DNA from: Clostridia bacterium
Lineage (GTDB): Bacteria > Bacillota_A > Clostridia > Oscillospirales > CAG-272
Length of the DNA: 64,000 nt
Direction: 5' to 3'
NCBI GenBank assembly: GCA_017468115.1
Contig: JAFUJS010000008.1
Span: forward strand, 1 to 64,000
The position numbers were made by a program, and so were the translations under genes. Within the stretch, counting starts at the first letter, position 1. Every line of letters begins with the position of its first letter. This document shows positions 15,022-23,205 of the stretch, one piece after another. The notes under the pieces are model-generated. The model worked only from the letters and a program-made list of their open reading frames with translations. It was not told the origin of the DNA and made no database searches.

Positions 15022-15714
15022 TCAATCAATAATGGTTTTTTCAGCAAAATCCTCAAGGGACATATACTGACGCTTAATTTGCTTGGACATATAGCTTCTG
15101 TTTATGAGCACGTATTCGATTTTGTTTTCGTCCACATAAATGAAGTCTCCACAGGGCTGAAGGGCGCCTTGATGAACAAAGGCATTTTCATCCTCGCTCC
15201 AGCTTGTGTTCTCAAGCCATTTTGAGCTTTCAAGCAGCATAACAAGACTACGCAGTATTTCATCCTCTGTCTTTTCGCCTGCCTGAAGGCTGCGGCGCCA
15301 ATCGGCAATCATACCATAAAGCTTGCTGTAAGCGCAAAAGCTGTTTTCATTTATGATGCCGAAGAAGAAGGAACACTCTCCTTGCTCCTTTACATCCTTT
15401 TGCGCCTCCGACAAAACATAGACAATAACATCCAGATTAAGGGGTTGGGTCTTGTAAAGGCTATAAAGAAGCTTAAAGGCGTTTTTTGCGTGCGCACTTT
15501 TGTATGCCTGCAGCTTGTTTCGAGAGAAGCAAAGCCACTTAGTATAAATCACGGAAAATGCAGAGAACAGAAGTCTGTAAATCGGGCCGTGTTTTTTTAT
15601 GTGCTTGTGGGTAACATCGGAAGTGCCGAAAACAAATTCCTTAATAGATGAATCTGTGGTTTTTTCGTTTATGTAAGCAGCGCACTGCTTATACGTTTCA
15701 ATTTTCATCTCCAT
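15022..15714 (-). CDS. Hypothetical protein of the TIR/SpeD unit
   Basis: A 230-residue protein. ATG 15714 is preferred (GGAG six bases upstream) over earlier in-frame codons that would overlap the ParA-like gene. It is mostly helical with a moderately hydrophobic patch around residues 60-80 (IYRLLFSAFSVIYTKWLCF) that could be buried or membrane-associated. It ends with a short beta segment and a charged helix (LEDFAEKTIID). No motif is recognised. It lies between a ParA/MinD-like ATPase and the SpeD-like enzyme with 11-13-base gaps. Such a position often holds an adaptor of the ATPase, but that is only a guess. Confidence 0.65.
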   Translation of the reverse strand: MEMKIETYKQCAAYINEKTTDSSIKEFVFGTSDVTHKHIKKHGPIYRLLFSAFSVIYTKWLCFSRNKLQAYKSAHAKNAFKLLYSLYKTQPLNLDVIVYVLSEAQKDVKEQGECSFFFGIINENSFCAYSKLYGMIADWRRSLQAGEKTEDEILRSLVMLLESSKWLENTSWSEDENAFVHQGALQPCGDFIYVDENKIEYVLINRSYMSKQIKRQYMSLEDFAEKTIID

Positions 15715-15727
15715 GATAAGCTCCGAA

Positions 15728-16633
15728 TTATTCAGCAATAGCACTTGCCAAGGCTTGATATCTTGAAAGACCCTCAAGCTCGTCATTGTTTGTTAGTGCA
15801 TTTTCAGCATTTAGCTTGTAGAGAACATCCTCGTGCCATTTGAAGCGAGTAATTTCGTTAATTCCGAAACGTGTCTCGTCTATAAATGAATCGTTGATAT
15901 CAAGATACTCGAAATCGTCTCCCTTGATTCTTTCGCAAATATCTTCAACCGAGGACTTTAGTTGAGACTTGCCGTTGATTTCTACGTCAGCAGGAACAAC
16001 GGTAGGGAGAAGGATAAACTCCTTCTCGTCAGCATTTCTGCCCCATCTTCTTGCAAAGTTTCTGAGATAGTTGAATGTACCGATTCTGAATTGGTGTGTA
16101 GGACGCATACAGAAGACAATCTTGTCAGAGTTGTCAACGGAAAGACGGGCAGAGAACTGATCTCCTGCCGCAGAGTCCATAACAACGGCTTTAATGCCGT
16201 TGTTCTCGGCAAAATGGTTGAATCTGGACATTACCTCCTCGATTCTACCGGCAATATCGCTTCTGTCCAGCTGTCTGCTGGCATCATTAACGCCAAGGAA
16301 CATAACCGCATAGTTATCCTCAAGACCCAGGAAATTTCCAACAGGTACAAATTTCTTATAGAGCGGATGATCCGAAAGCTTACCAACCTTGTTCATTGGC
16401 CAGGTTTCCTCACCCTTCAAAAATTCCTTTACATCGTAGCCGCTTGTGTGGAAATAATCGTGCTTGTTAAGAAGGTAGGTCATACCTGCGCTTTCAATGT
16501 CCATATCTAAGAGAAGAATTGGTGAGCTGCTGTAAGCTTCAAGCTCCTCTGCAAGAAAAGGAATGGTGTTAAGGCAGGTTGTGCTACGGCCTGCGCCGCC
16601 CTTGTATGAGAAAAATGTAGTGATAGTAGCCAT
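15728..16633 (-). CDS. ParA/MinD-like P-loop ATPase
   Basis: A 301-residue protein. It starts with a strand and a deviant Walker A motif, KGGAGRSTT (residues 11-19), with the signature Lys11 of ParA/MinD/ArsA-type (SIMIBI) ATPases. LLLDMDIES at about 40-48 (switch I-type Asp) and AVVMDSAAG (Walker B-like) follow. ATP-dependent dimers of this family position membrane or nucleoid complexes. It overlaps the upstream gene by one base (TAATG). There is no ParB-like partner or centromere-like repeat nearby, so a role in positioning or assembling the membrane complex of this locus is more likely than plasmid partition. That role is inference; the ATPase fold is clear. Confidence 0.85.
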   Translation of the reverse strand: MATITTFFSYKGGAGRSTTCLNTIPFLAEELEAYSSSPILLLDMDIESAGMTYLLNKHDYFHTSGYDVKEFLKGEETWPMNKVGKLSDHPLYKKFVPVGNFLGLEDNYAVMFLGVNDASRQLDRSDIAGRIEEVMSRFNHFAENNGIKAVVMDSAAGDQFSARLSVDNSDKIVFCMRPTHQFRIGTFNYLRNFARRWGRNADEKEFILLPTVVPADVEINGKSQLKSSVEDICERIKGDDFEYLDINDSFIDETRFGINEITRFKWHEDVLYKLNAENALTNNDELEGLSRYQALASAIAE

Positions 16634-18594
16634 TACTTGTCCTCCTTAGATAGTAGCTTAGAAATGACGTTTTTATCTGTTGTGTCAAGCTTCTTTTCCA
16701 TTTGCTCTGCCCAAGCACGGATAAATTCATCAGAATCCTTCTTCATTGCTGTGCGAATATCGTTGTGGGCGTCTGCATTACCACATCCGTCTGCTATAGA
16801 ACGGCTCATAAGGCTGAGAAGCAGGTCGGGGATGAGCTTTGCAAGCTCCTTTTCAAAGCTGGAGAGGGTAACCTTTCCGCTGTTATTGTTATCATTGGTG
16901 ATGTTTCTGAATGCGTCAAGAATTAGCTTTTCGGTAGATTCCTTCACGCTTTGGCGGATAGCATTTTCAATGGTATACTCTCCACGGATTCTTGCTTCTT
17001 CCTCTGCTACTTGCTTTTTATTTTCCTCTCTGAAGGCTCTGCGCTTTCTCTTGATAGCCTCGTCCTCAATGTTAACCTTTTCCTTTTCAAGGATGATACT
17101 GTTGTCCTGGAAGGCTTGAGAATAAAGACGCTCGTACTTATTATAGTAGTCATAGAAGTCTGCGATGGACTCAATATAACGCTCAGTAATCTTAACGTCA
17201 TACTCGCCTGCTTCCCAAACATACTCATCCTTTGCTTTTGGAAGGTTTTCAAGAAGCTGGAGGAACAAGCGGCTCATCTGCTTTACAGGGTACTTGTCAA
17301 TGTGGTAAGCAATAACGTTGTTAGCCTTAACAAGAGTAGGCATAAGCTTTGCATCTATAAGCATCTTGGAGTTTAGCTTTCTTGTATAAAGGTCTCTTCT
17401 GGAAGAATCTGTATGCTTTGATTTGAAGCCGATGTAGTAGGTATCAACTATGTACTCAATACCGTCTCTCTTAAACTGGTCGTAAATACGCTGTACGTTC
17501 TGGAGCGCAGCGTTCATTGTTTGTACTACGTCGTCAGCGCCAACTTCGTCACCTGCATCTGCTTTTCTGGTATTTACATAACCGTAGAAAAGGATGAAAA
17601 CTATATGGATTGTATTGAACAGAGCATTTGAGCTGTTTGACTTAAGAATATCGTCACGAGAAATTGGCTTGAAGCCGGAAAGGAAGGTGTCATCAACGAA
17701 GCTATCCTTCAAAATATCCTTGTATATGTCCCAAACCTTGTCCGCAACCTTAAAGCACTTTTCCTTCCATAGAACATGGATTTGGTCGTTGCTGCCTCTG
17801 CCGTCGTTTATAGCCTCAAGAAGCTCCGGGTCGGAATAAACTGTTATGCTGTTGCCGCTTTCATCAGTGATAACAGACTCGTTGATAATGTTATCGTCAA
17901 AGTCGCTATATGCCTCAAGAACCGAGTAGGTAAAGAACAGAGAGGGAGTTTCGCAGCCGGTAGTAAAGCTCCAGCCCATTGATTCTCCGTCGTCAATAAA
18001 GGAGGAATTAAAGAACTCAATAATCTTACGAATAAGCTCAACGATTTTATCGTTATATTCCTCGCTGATAGGTAAATCGCCTCTTTGATAAGCCTTTCTT
18101 ACCTGTACAAAAAGACTAAGCGCCCATGTCATAGAACCAATGTACGGGAAGTTTTTGTTGAAAAGCTCACCATTGTTGCCAAGCTTGTTGTCCTCTTGGC
18201 TGATATATGGGTAAAGGGTATAGTAGCCTGTTCCCTTAGTGCCTATATAGTCGATGATGCTGTAAATGCTTTGTACAAGCTCCTTCTTGTCCTCGTTTGA
18301 AAGAGTGGCATTAAGGCGGTTCATCAAGGAAATAATACCGGTGTTTCCGTAGATGTCGCTAAGAAAGCCTGCGCTTTTGCTTCTCTCGTCAGAATAGAAA
18401 ACCTGGTGGCCATCTATTTCGAGGCGCCTTTTTTTGTAGCTTTCGAAAATTTTGTTACCGATTGCTTCAGCCGGGTTAAAACAGTAGAAAATCTGCTCAT
18501 CACCGTCGTTTATAACGGCTCTTTTTTCGCCTTCCTTATCAAAGATAAGCTCGGCAACGTCACGTCTTAGATTAAATTCCTTGTCCTTGTTCAT
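16633..18594 (-). CDS. Large helical protein, possibly alpha/alpha toroid
   Basis: A 653-residue soluble protein that I do not recognise. Residues about 110-230 contain aromatic/Gly-rich helix pairs (GTKGTGYYTLYPY, IGSMTWALSLFV, GWSFTTGCETPSLFF) that recall the QW-like repeats of terpene-cyclase/prenyltransferase or glycosidase toroids. Residues about 505-570 are a highly charged coiled coil (KVNIEDEAIKRKRRAFREENKK). The end is helical. No catalytic acid pair or DxDD/DxxDD motif is evident. It is co-transcribed and overlaps the ParA-like gene by one base, so it may be that ATPase's partner. Toroid assignment is tentative. Confidence 0.55.
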   Translation of the reverse strand: MNKDKEFNLRRDVAELIFDKEGEKRAVINDGDEQIFYCFNPAEAIGNKIFESYKKRRLEIDGHQVFYSDERSKSAGFLSDIYGNTGIISLMNRLNATLSNEDKKELVQSIYSIIDYIGTKGTGYYTLYPYISQEDNKLGNNGELFNKNFPYIGSMTWALSLFVQVRKAYQRGDLPISEEYNDKIVELIRKIIEFFNSSFIDDGESMGWSFTTGCETPSLFFTYSVLEAYSDFDDNIINESVITDESGNSITVYSDPELLEAINDGRGSNDQIHVLWKEKCFKVADKVWDIYKDILKDSFVDDTFLSGFKPISRDDILKSNSSNALFNTIHIVFILFYGYVNTRKADAGDEVGADDVVQTMNAALQNVQRIYDQFKRDGIEYIVDTYYIGFKSKHTDSSRRDLYTRKLNSKMLIDAKLMPTLVKANNVIAYHIDKYPVKQMSRLFLQLLENLPKAKDEYVWEAGEYDVKITERYIESIADFYDYYNKYERLYSQAFQDNSIILEKEKVNIEDEAIKRKRRAFREENKKQVAEEEARIRGEYTIENAIRQSVKESTEKLILDAFRNITNDNNNSGKVTLSSFEKELAKLIPDLLLSLMSRSIADGCGNADAHNDIRTAMKKDSDEFIRAWAEQMEKKLDTTDKNVISKLLSKEDK

Positions 18595-18605
18595 TTTCTA
18601 TCTCC

Positions 18606-19652
18606 TTAATTTATATGCTTTGTAAGGCAATGCAGGCCCCCGCCACCAAGAGAAGCTTCTCTTGAATAGAAGGGAACAACATCAATGCCCTTATAAACAG
18701 TTTTCAAAATATCAATTGCCTTTTTATCAAGCTCGCCATTGTTAAACTGCGGCACTATAATAGCTCCGTTTACAATAGCGTAGTTTACGTAGGTGTCAAG
18801 CACAGGCTCTCCAACAAGCCTTGCAAAGGAGTCATCCGCCTCAACAATATCGGCGCAGTCATCCTCGGTTCTGTAATAGATTGGTGGAATAGGAAGATGG
18901 ACGATGCTGTACTCCTCGCCGTTTGTGTTACGTGCGGCTTTGATAATAGCCTCTGCCTCACGTACAATTTGATACTGCGGGTCGCTTTCGTCGTCAGTCC
19001 AAGAAAGGATAACAGTTTTACTGTCGGCAAATGCCATTACGTTGTCAATGTGTCCGCCCGTTTCGTCAAAGGCAAGACCACGGGGCAGCCAAACTATTTG
19101 CTTGGTTCCGGTAGCTTCCTTGATTCGTTCTTCAATTTCCTCGATGGAAAGCTGTGGGTTTCTGTTGTCGTTAACAATGGCATCCTTTACTGCAAAGAGT
19201 GTGCCGTTTCCGTCAGGCAGGAAGTTTCCGCCCTCAAGCACTACGGGACATTCCTTTACAGGATAGCCGAAAAGCTCTCCTATTTTATAGTCAAGCTTGT
19301 CATCATCGTCCCAAGGGGAATAAAGCTCTCCGCCGTATGCGTTAAAGTTGAACGCAGCAACAAACGGCTCATCTCCAAGCACAACGCTGGAAACCGTATC
19401 TCTTGACCAGCAATCGTTATATTTCATTTCAACCAGAGTTACATTCTCGTGATAAGAATATTGGCTCTTGGCAAGGTCCATAAGCTCCGGTAGAACGCCG
19501 AGGATTACGGGCTGGTACTTTGCCATTGTGTTGGCAAGCTTCACCATCATTTCACGGATAGGCTCGCAATGCTTGCGCCACACATCTTCACGGGAAGGGA
19601 ATAACACAACGGCAGCACGTTGTTTTTCAAATTCTGCGGGTAATCTTTTCAT
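18606..19652 (-). CDS. aguA: Agmatine deiminase
   Basis: A 348-residue protein of the expected length. It hydrolyses agmatine to N-carbamoylputrescine and ammonia in the cytoplasm, a step of putrescine synthesis or agmatine catabolism. Family marks are the N-terminal PAEFEKQRAAVVLFP, a WSRDT substrate loop, VLEGGNFLPDGNGT, the FDETGGHIDN core with catalytic Asp/His, and the C-terminal nucleophile Cys342 in GGGGLHCLTKH. The active site looks intact. The usual partner N-carbamoylputrescine amidase (AguB) is absent here. Instead it sits 9-11 bases from a TIR gene and a large unknown, in the same transcript as a SpeD-like enzyme, which suggests polyamine chemistry within the system. Peptidylarginine deiminase activity is the main alternative. 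Confidence 0.9.
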   Translation of the reverse strand: MKRLPAEFEKQRAAVVLFPSREDVWRKHCEPIREMMVKLANTMAKYQPVILGVLPELMDLAKSQYSYHENVTLVEMKYNDCWSRDTVSSVVLGDEPFVAAFNFNAYGGELYSPWDDDDKLDYKIGELFGYPVKECPVVLEGGNFLPDGNGTLFAVKDAIVNDNRNPQLSIEEIEERIKEATGTKQIVWLPRGLAFDETGGHIDNVMAFADSKTVILSWTDDESDPQYQIVREAEAIIKAARNTNGEEYSIVHLPIPPIYYRTEDDCADIVEADDSFARLVGEPVLDTYVNYAIVNGAIIVPQFNNGELDKKAIDILKTVYKGIDVVPFYSREASLGGGGLHCLTKHIN

Positions 19653-19661
19653 TTTTGCTCC

Positions 19662-21461
19662 TTATTTAAGCTGCTCCAGCTTGCTATTGTTTTCTCTCAG
19701 CTTCAGCTTAGCTGAGGGGTTGATGCTGATTAAGAACTTAAAGGCATCAATAAGTCTGTCGCACTCGTCAGTTTGGTGGTCAATGTTGTATGTAAACACC
19801 ATATCCTGAACAAATCGTCTTGTGTCGTTATAGCCGGTGGAATACCAAGCGCCGTTGGCAAGATTTTTCTCGTTAATAAACAGAATAAAGCTGTAACAAA
19901 GCTTGAGCTGATTGTTATCTTGAATTTCAACCTCGATGAAGTTGTTAAGAGCCTCCTTGAACTCCTTCTCGGTTGGACCCTCGCCACCCTCGGAGTTTGT
20001 ATCAAAGCTCATCCAGCTTGCAAGACGAGGATATTTTTTGCCTGTTGTAGGGATTCTGTCCGTGCCGTCGTCTTCCTCGTGACCCAAAAGGTGAGTAGTA
20101 AGCTGTCTTGCTTCGGAGGAAGCAAGGGTAATCCTCTTTTCCTGCCAGTCGTCCAGCTTTTTGAGCATAAGCAAATCATCAAGCTTGTTGGTTAAAGCGT
20201 TGTATGAGATGTTGTTAACGTCGTCAACTGTATCCAAAAAGTCCACAAAGGTCTTCAAAAATCCGATAAAGTCATACGCAACGCTTGCTGCTGCTTCATA
20301 TGAATACTCAGCCGCCTTTTTCTTGTCGCCAAGCCAAGCACAAACCTCACCGGGGAGACGGAAAATGTTTCCTGTGCGCTTGTAGTCAAAGTAGAATTGA
20401 ACCTCGTTTGAGGTAAACAGCTCGTCAAACCTGCGGGAGTCGTCCTTGTCGGTTATGTGGTAAAGCTCCTTGAATGCTTCAATTGTCTTGCCGTTAAATT
20501 CTCTTAGGAAGAAAAGAATTTTGTTTCTGAAGGAGAAGTCACGTCTAATCATCGACACAACCTCACGGCGGCTGGAAACATCCTTTTTGATAAAGCCTTC
20601 AACCTTCTTTTTGGTTAGGGCAACCTCCTCCGCTTCCTTTCTTGGGAAGTAGTAGAAGTACTTAACGCCGTGCTCCTTCGGATTATAGGATTTTACACCC
20701 TTGGAAATGGTGTCCTTGCCCAAAAGGTTTAGCGCAATAATCATACAAGAGTATGTATTGCAGTCGTATTCTAACAGCTCGTTTGAGAGAATGTGTGCCT
20801 CTTTAAGATTCTCGGTAGCAAGCTCGTTACTTTCCTTAATATCGTCGCTTACGGATTTAGATGTGCAACGATTCTTGGAGCAGGTGGCAAGAAGGGAAGA
20901 GAACTTTCTTGACGCAAGCTCGTTATCCCACGCATTTTTTATGTTTTCGAGAATTGTGGATTCGTACTGACCCTTGATTATTCTTGCAAGCCTAATATAG
21001 TCCTGCTCGGTAGAGGAAGAGCTAAGGTTTTCAAAAATTGTAGTGCCCTGGAAGCTTGACAGCCTGCACTTTTCCCTGAATTCATAAGGAACCACATCAA
21101 CGGACATTCCTCCAATAAAAACAGGAAGAATGGCAATGTTTTCGCCTGCCATAATTTGACTGTTAATCAGCCTAAGCTCGTTAATCACACCGTCCTTGTA
21201 GACAGAAGAGCAGGAAATAAGGCAAACGACCAAACAGCTTTTTGAAACATTCTTTTCAACCTCTCTGGGATAATCGTCGCCAAGCTCGTTTACATTGGTT
21301 CCGTCAGCCTTGAACATACACCAGTGCTTTAGACCAATAGCGTCAAATGCCCTTACCAAGCCTACGGCATATTCCTTGTCCTCGTTAGCAGTTGAAATGA
21401 AAACCTGATCCCTTTGTGATCCCATATGGGAAGAAACCTCAAGTAGCTTATTCTTGTCCAT
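19662..21461 (-). CDS. TIR-domain protein with helical C-terminal region
   Basis: A 599-residue protein. Residues about 18-150 form a TIR fold: QVFISTANEDKEYAVGLVRA (strand A, helix A), a BB-loop-like stretch, SCLVVCLISCSSVYKDGVINEL with Glu95 at the position of the NADase catalytic Glu, and ILPVFIGG (strand D/E). The remaining 450 residues are helical and TPR-like in feel, with no obvious motif. TIR domains in bacteria cleave NAD+ or make cyclic ADP-ribose isomers in defence systems such as Thoeris. It is the first gene of unit B, directly behind its own consensus promoter and an inverted repeat, so it sets expression of the unit. Enzyme or adaptor is open; Glu95 favours enzyme. Confidence 0.85.
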   Translation of the reverse strand: MDKNKLLEVSSHMGSQRDQVFISTANEDKEYAVGLVRAFDAIGLKHWCMFKADGTNVNELGDDYPREVEKNVSKSCLVVCLISCSSVYKDGVINELRLINSQIMAGENIAILPVFIGGMSVDVVPYEFREKCRLSSFQGTTIFENLSSSSTEQDYIRLARIIKGQYESTILENIKNAWDNELASRKFSSLLATCSKNRCTSKSVSDDIKESNELATENLKEAHILSNELLEYDCNTYSCMIIALNLLGKDTISKGVKSYNPKEHGVKYFYYFPRKEAEEVALTKKKVEGFIKKDVSSRREVVSMIRRDFSFRNKILFFLREFNGKTIEAFKELYHITDKDDSRRFDELFTSNEVQFYFDYKRTGNIFRLPGEVCAWLGDKKKAAEYSYEAAASVAYDFIGFLKTFVDFLDTVDDVNNISYNALTNKLDDLLMLKKLDDWQEKRITLASSEARQLTTHLLGHEEDDGTDRIPTTGKKYPRLASWMSFDTNSEGGEGPTEKEFKEALNNFIEVEIQDNNQLKLCYSFILFINEKNLANGAWYSTGYNDTRRFVQDMVFTYNIDHQTDECDRLIDAFKFLISINPSAKLKLRENNSKLEQLK

Positions 21462-21495
21462 AAAAAGTCCTCGCTAATCTCTAAAATGAAATTTA

Positions 21496-21508
21496 GGGTA
21501 AACTACCC
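21496..21508. promoter_or_regulatory. Inverted repeat in the leader of unit B
   Basis: GGGTA-AAC-TACCC lies 10-22 bases downstream of the -10 box, at the expected transcription start. It could be an operator or a 5' hairpin of the transcript. Confidence 0.5.
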
Positions 21509-21517
21509 CTATTTTTA

Positions 21518-21546
21518 ATTATAATCAATAATATATAAAAAGTCAA
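21518..21546 (-). promoter_or_regulatory. Promoter of unit B (TIR to zinc-ribbon genes)
   Basis: On the minus strand TTGACT (21546-21541) and TATAAT (21523-21518) with exactly 17 bp between them, 57 bases before the TIR start codon. It follows a strong terminator, so unit B is transcribed independently of unit A. Confidence 0.85.
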
Positions 21547-21562
21547 GATGTTTATTAAAGTC

Positions 21563-21598
21563 GAAAAAAGAAGAAGCCCCGCTTTCTAAACGGGGCTT
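21563..21598 (-). terminator. Terminator of unit A
   Basis: AAGCCCCG (21574-21581) and CGGGGCTT (21591-21598) form a GC-rich stem. On the minus strand the stem is followed by CTTCTTTTTT. It lies directly after the stop of the degenerate VirD4-like partner gene. Confidence 0.85.
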
Positions 21599-21603
21599 TC
21601 TTA

Positions 21604-23199
21604 TTAAGAGTTCATAGTGGTGGCAACGATAGCAAGAACAATGTAAAGAACAATCATAGTTGTCAAAACGCCTGCAATGATGCGGCTGGCAACTCTTTGT
21701 CCCGGGGTGCCGTTTCTGTAAAGATAGATGCAGCCTGCAGGATAACAAACTATCATCAGAAAAATGCAAAGGAACCAGTTTACTCTGCGTACCGGAACAA
21801 TGGCATTTTCTCTCTCACGCTGAGTTGGCTCAAACTCGCCTGTCAACGGTGGAGTGTCGTTGGAAAGTGCTGTGCCGTAGGCGCAATCAACCACGATTAT
21901 GTTGTTGTCGTTCTTCCGCTTAATCAAAGCCTCGTTGGTTCTGAGGCGGGTGATGTAAGCGGGGTCAATTCTGGCAAGCTCGGTTACAACCTCGGATGTG
22001 GCTTCTGCATCGGTGTGCTTTGTGAGAATGTTTCCGGGTCCGCTATAGCTTCGGTTATGTGTGGTGGTTCTGTTAATATCGGTGTGTGAGTAGGTGCTGA
22101 AATAATTTCTCAAATGCTCGCCTGTTGAGGTTGAGCCGTGGCGGAGAATTATAAGGTTGTCCGCATCGGCAAACACGTCACGCACACCGCCGCCCTGGTC
22201 ATAGGAAACAGAAGCGGAAATATCCTCAACAGAATACACGTAACCACAATTTCGTGGGGGGGAGTGTATGAATTTTGAAAATTCCAAAGAAGCCTCGTCG
22301 GGCAAAGAATCGAAAATTGCATTGAAATAATAACGGTCATTTAGCGTATCATCAAGCTCTTGAACGATTATGTTGATAAGCTGTGAGCAACGGGAGTCGA
22401 ATATGTCAATCGCTATGGTTTTGCCCTGCCTTAAAGCGGAGTGAATGCTTGTAATACGTTGTCGAGAAATATCTTTGCTTGCGAGAATGTGGCGTGCCTG
22501 AAGGTGAAGATTGTCAAAATAGCTTTTGATTTCTCCCTGTGCCTCTCTGCCGGTTGTAAGCTCGTGGATTATGTTGTTTATTGTGGAATTATCATCTGCC
22601 GTGCCACCTCGGGAGAACATAATCTCACGCAGGTGATTTTCTATACCTGTAACAAGCTCCTCGTGTGGGGCAGCGCAGAAAAGTTCTGCTCGTGGCTCTG
22701 CACCCTCAAATTCAAGAAAATCATAAAGACCCTTCATATACATACCGCCGGCAAAGGGCATTCTTTCCCTGTCAACGGTGGAGCGTACAACAAACCTTGA
22801 AAGCTGATCTCTGTCAAGACCAACAAATGGGTCGTAAACAGGATTTTCCTCGTTTATCAGAATAAGCCTGCTTGGGTTATCGCTGTAAGCATAGGTTAGC
22901 AGCTCCTCCAGCTCCTTGTTTCCGCAGTGGATGATTACAGAGCCAAAGCCCAAGCGTGTGGCATTGTATGCAGATGCACACATTACCCTGTTTCTTAGCT
23001 GGGAGTTCTCTCCCGAAATAACAACCTTCTCAAGTCGGTCCTTTGCCAAATAAGCCTCAATTGGTGTGCTGGCGTGGCGAATAAGTCCACGGTTAGCACG
23101 GTTTGTCATTGTGTTTTCGTTTTGGCGTATGCGTTCCTCTCGTTCAAGCCTTTCGCCCACAGCAACATCAGAAACAATGTCTATTATCTTTCTTAACAT
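21604..23199 (-). CDS. Degenerate VirD4/HerA-like protein with C-terminal membrane helices
   Basis: A 531-residue protein. The layout after residue 50 follows a TraG/HerA-type ATPase: a strand and loop where the P-loop would be (VVISGENSQLRNR), a later strand/helix IFDSLPDEASLEF in place of Walker B, and DNLIILRHGST. The Gly-Lys-Thr of Walker A is missing, so it should not hydrolyse ATP. Residues about 478-528 hold two membrane helices, so this partner is membrane-anchored while the active ATPase upstream is not. Six bases separate the two genes. Inference: a pseudo-ATPase subunit that docks the VirD4-like motor at the membrane. The homology is judged by eye and is moderately uncertain. Confidence 0.55.
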   Translation of the reverse strand: MLRKIIDIVSDVAVGERLEREERIRQNENTMTNRANRGLIRHASTPIEAYLAKDRLEKVVISGENSQLRNRVMCASAYNATRLGFGSVIIHCGNKELEELLTYAYSDNPSRLILINEENPVYDPFVGLDRDQLSRFVVRSTVDRERMPFAGGMYMKGLYDFLEFEGAEPRAELFCAAPHEELVTGIENHLREIMFSRGGTADDNSTINNIIHELTTGREAQGEIKSYFDNLHLQARHILASKDISRQRITSIHSALRQGKTIAIDIFDSRCSQLINIIVQELDDTLNDRYYFNAIFDSLPDEASLEFSKFIHSPPRNCGYVYSVEDISASVSYDQGGGVRDVFADADNLIILRHGSTSTGEHLRNYFSTYSHTDINRTTTHNRSYSGPGNILTKHTDAEATSEVVTELARIDPAYITRLRTNEALIKRKNDNNIIVVDCAYGTALSNDTPPLTGEFEPTQRERENAIVPVRRVNWFLCIFLMIVCYPAGCIYLYRNGTPGQRVASRIIAGVLTTMIVLYIVLAIVATTMNS

Positions 23200-23205
23200 C
23201 TAAAA

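Noticed and set aside
15728..16633. ParA-like gene taken as a plasmid partition locus
   Set aside because: No ParB or centromere-like iterons nearby, and it is embedded in the unit B operon.
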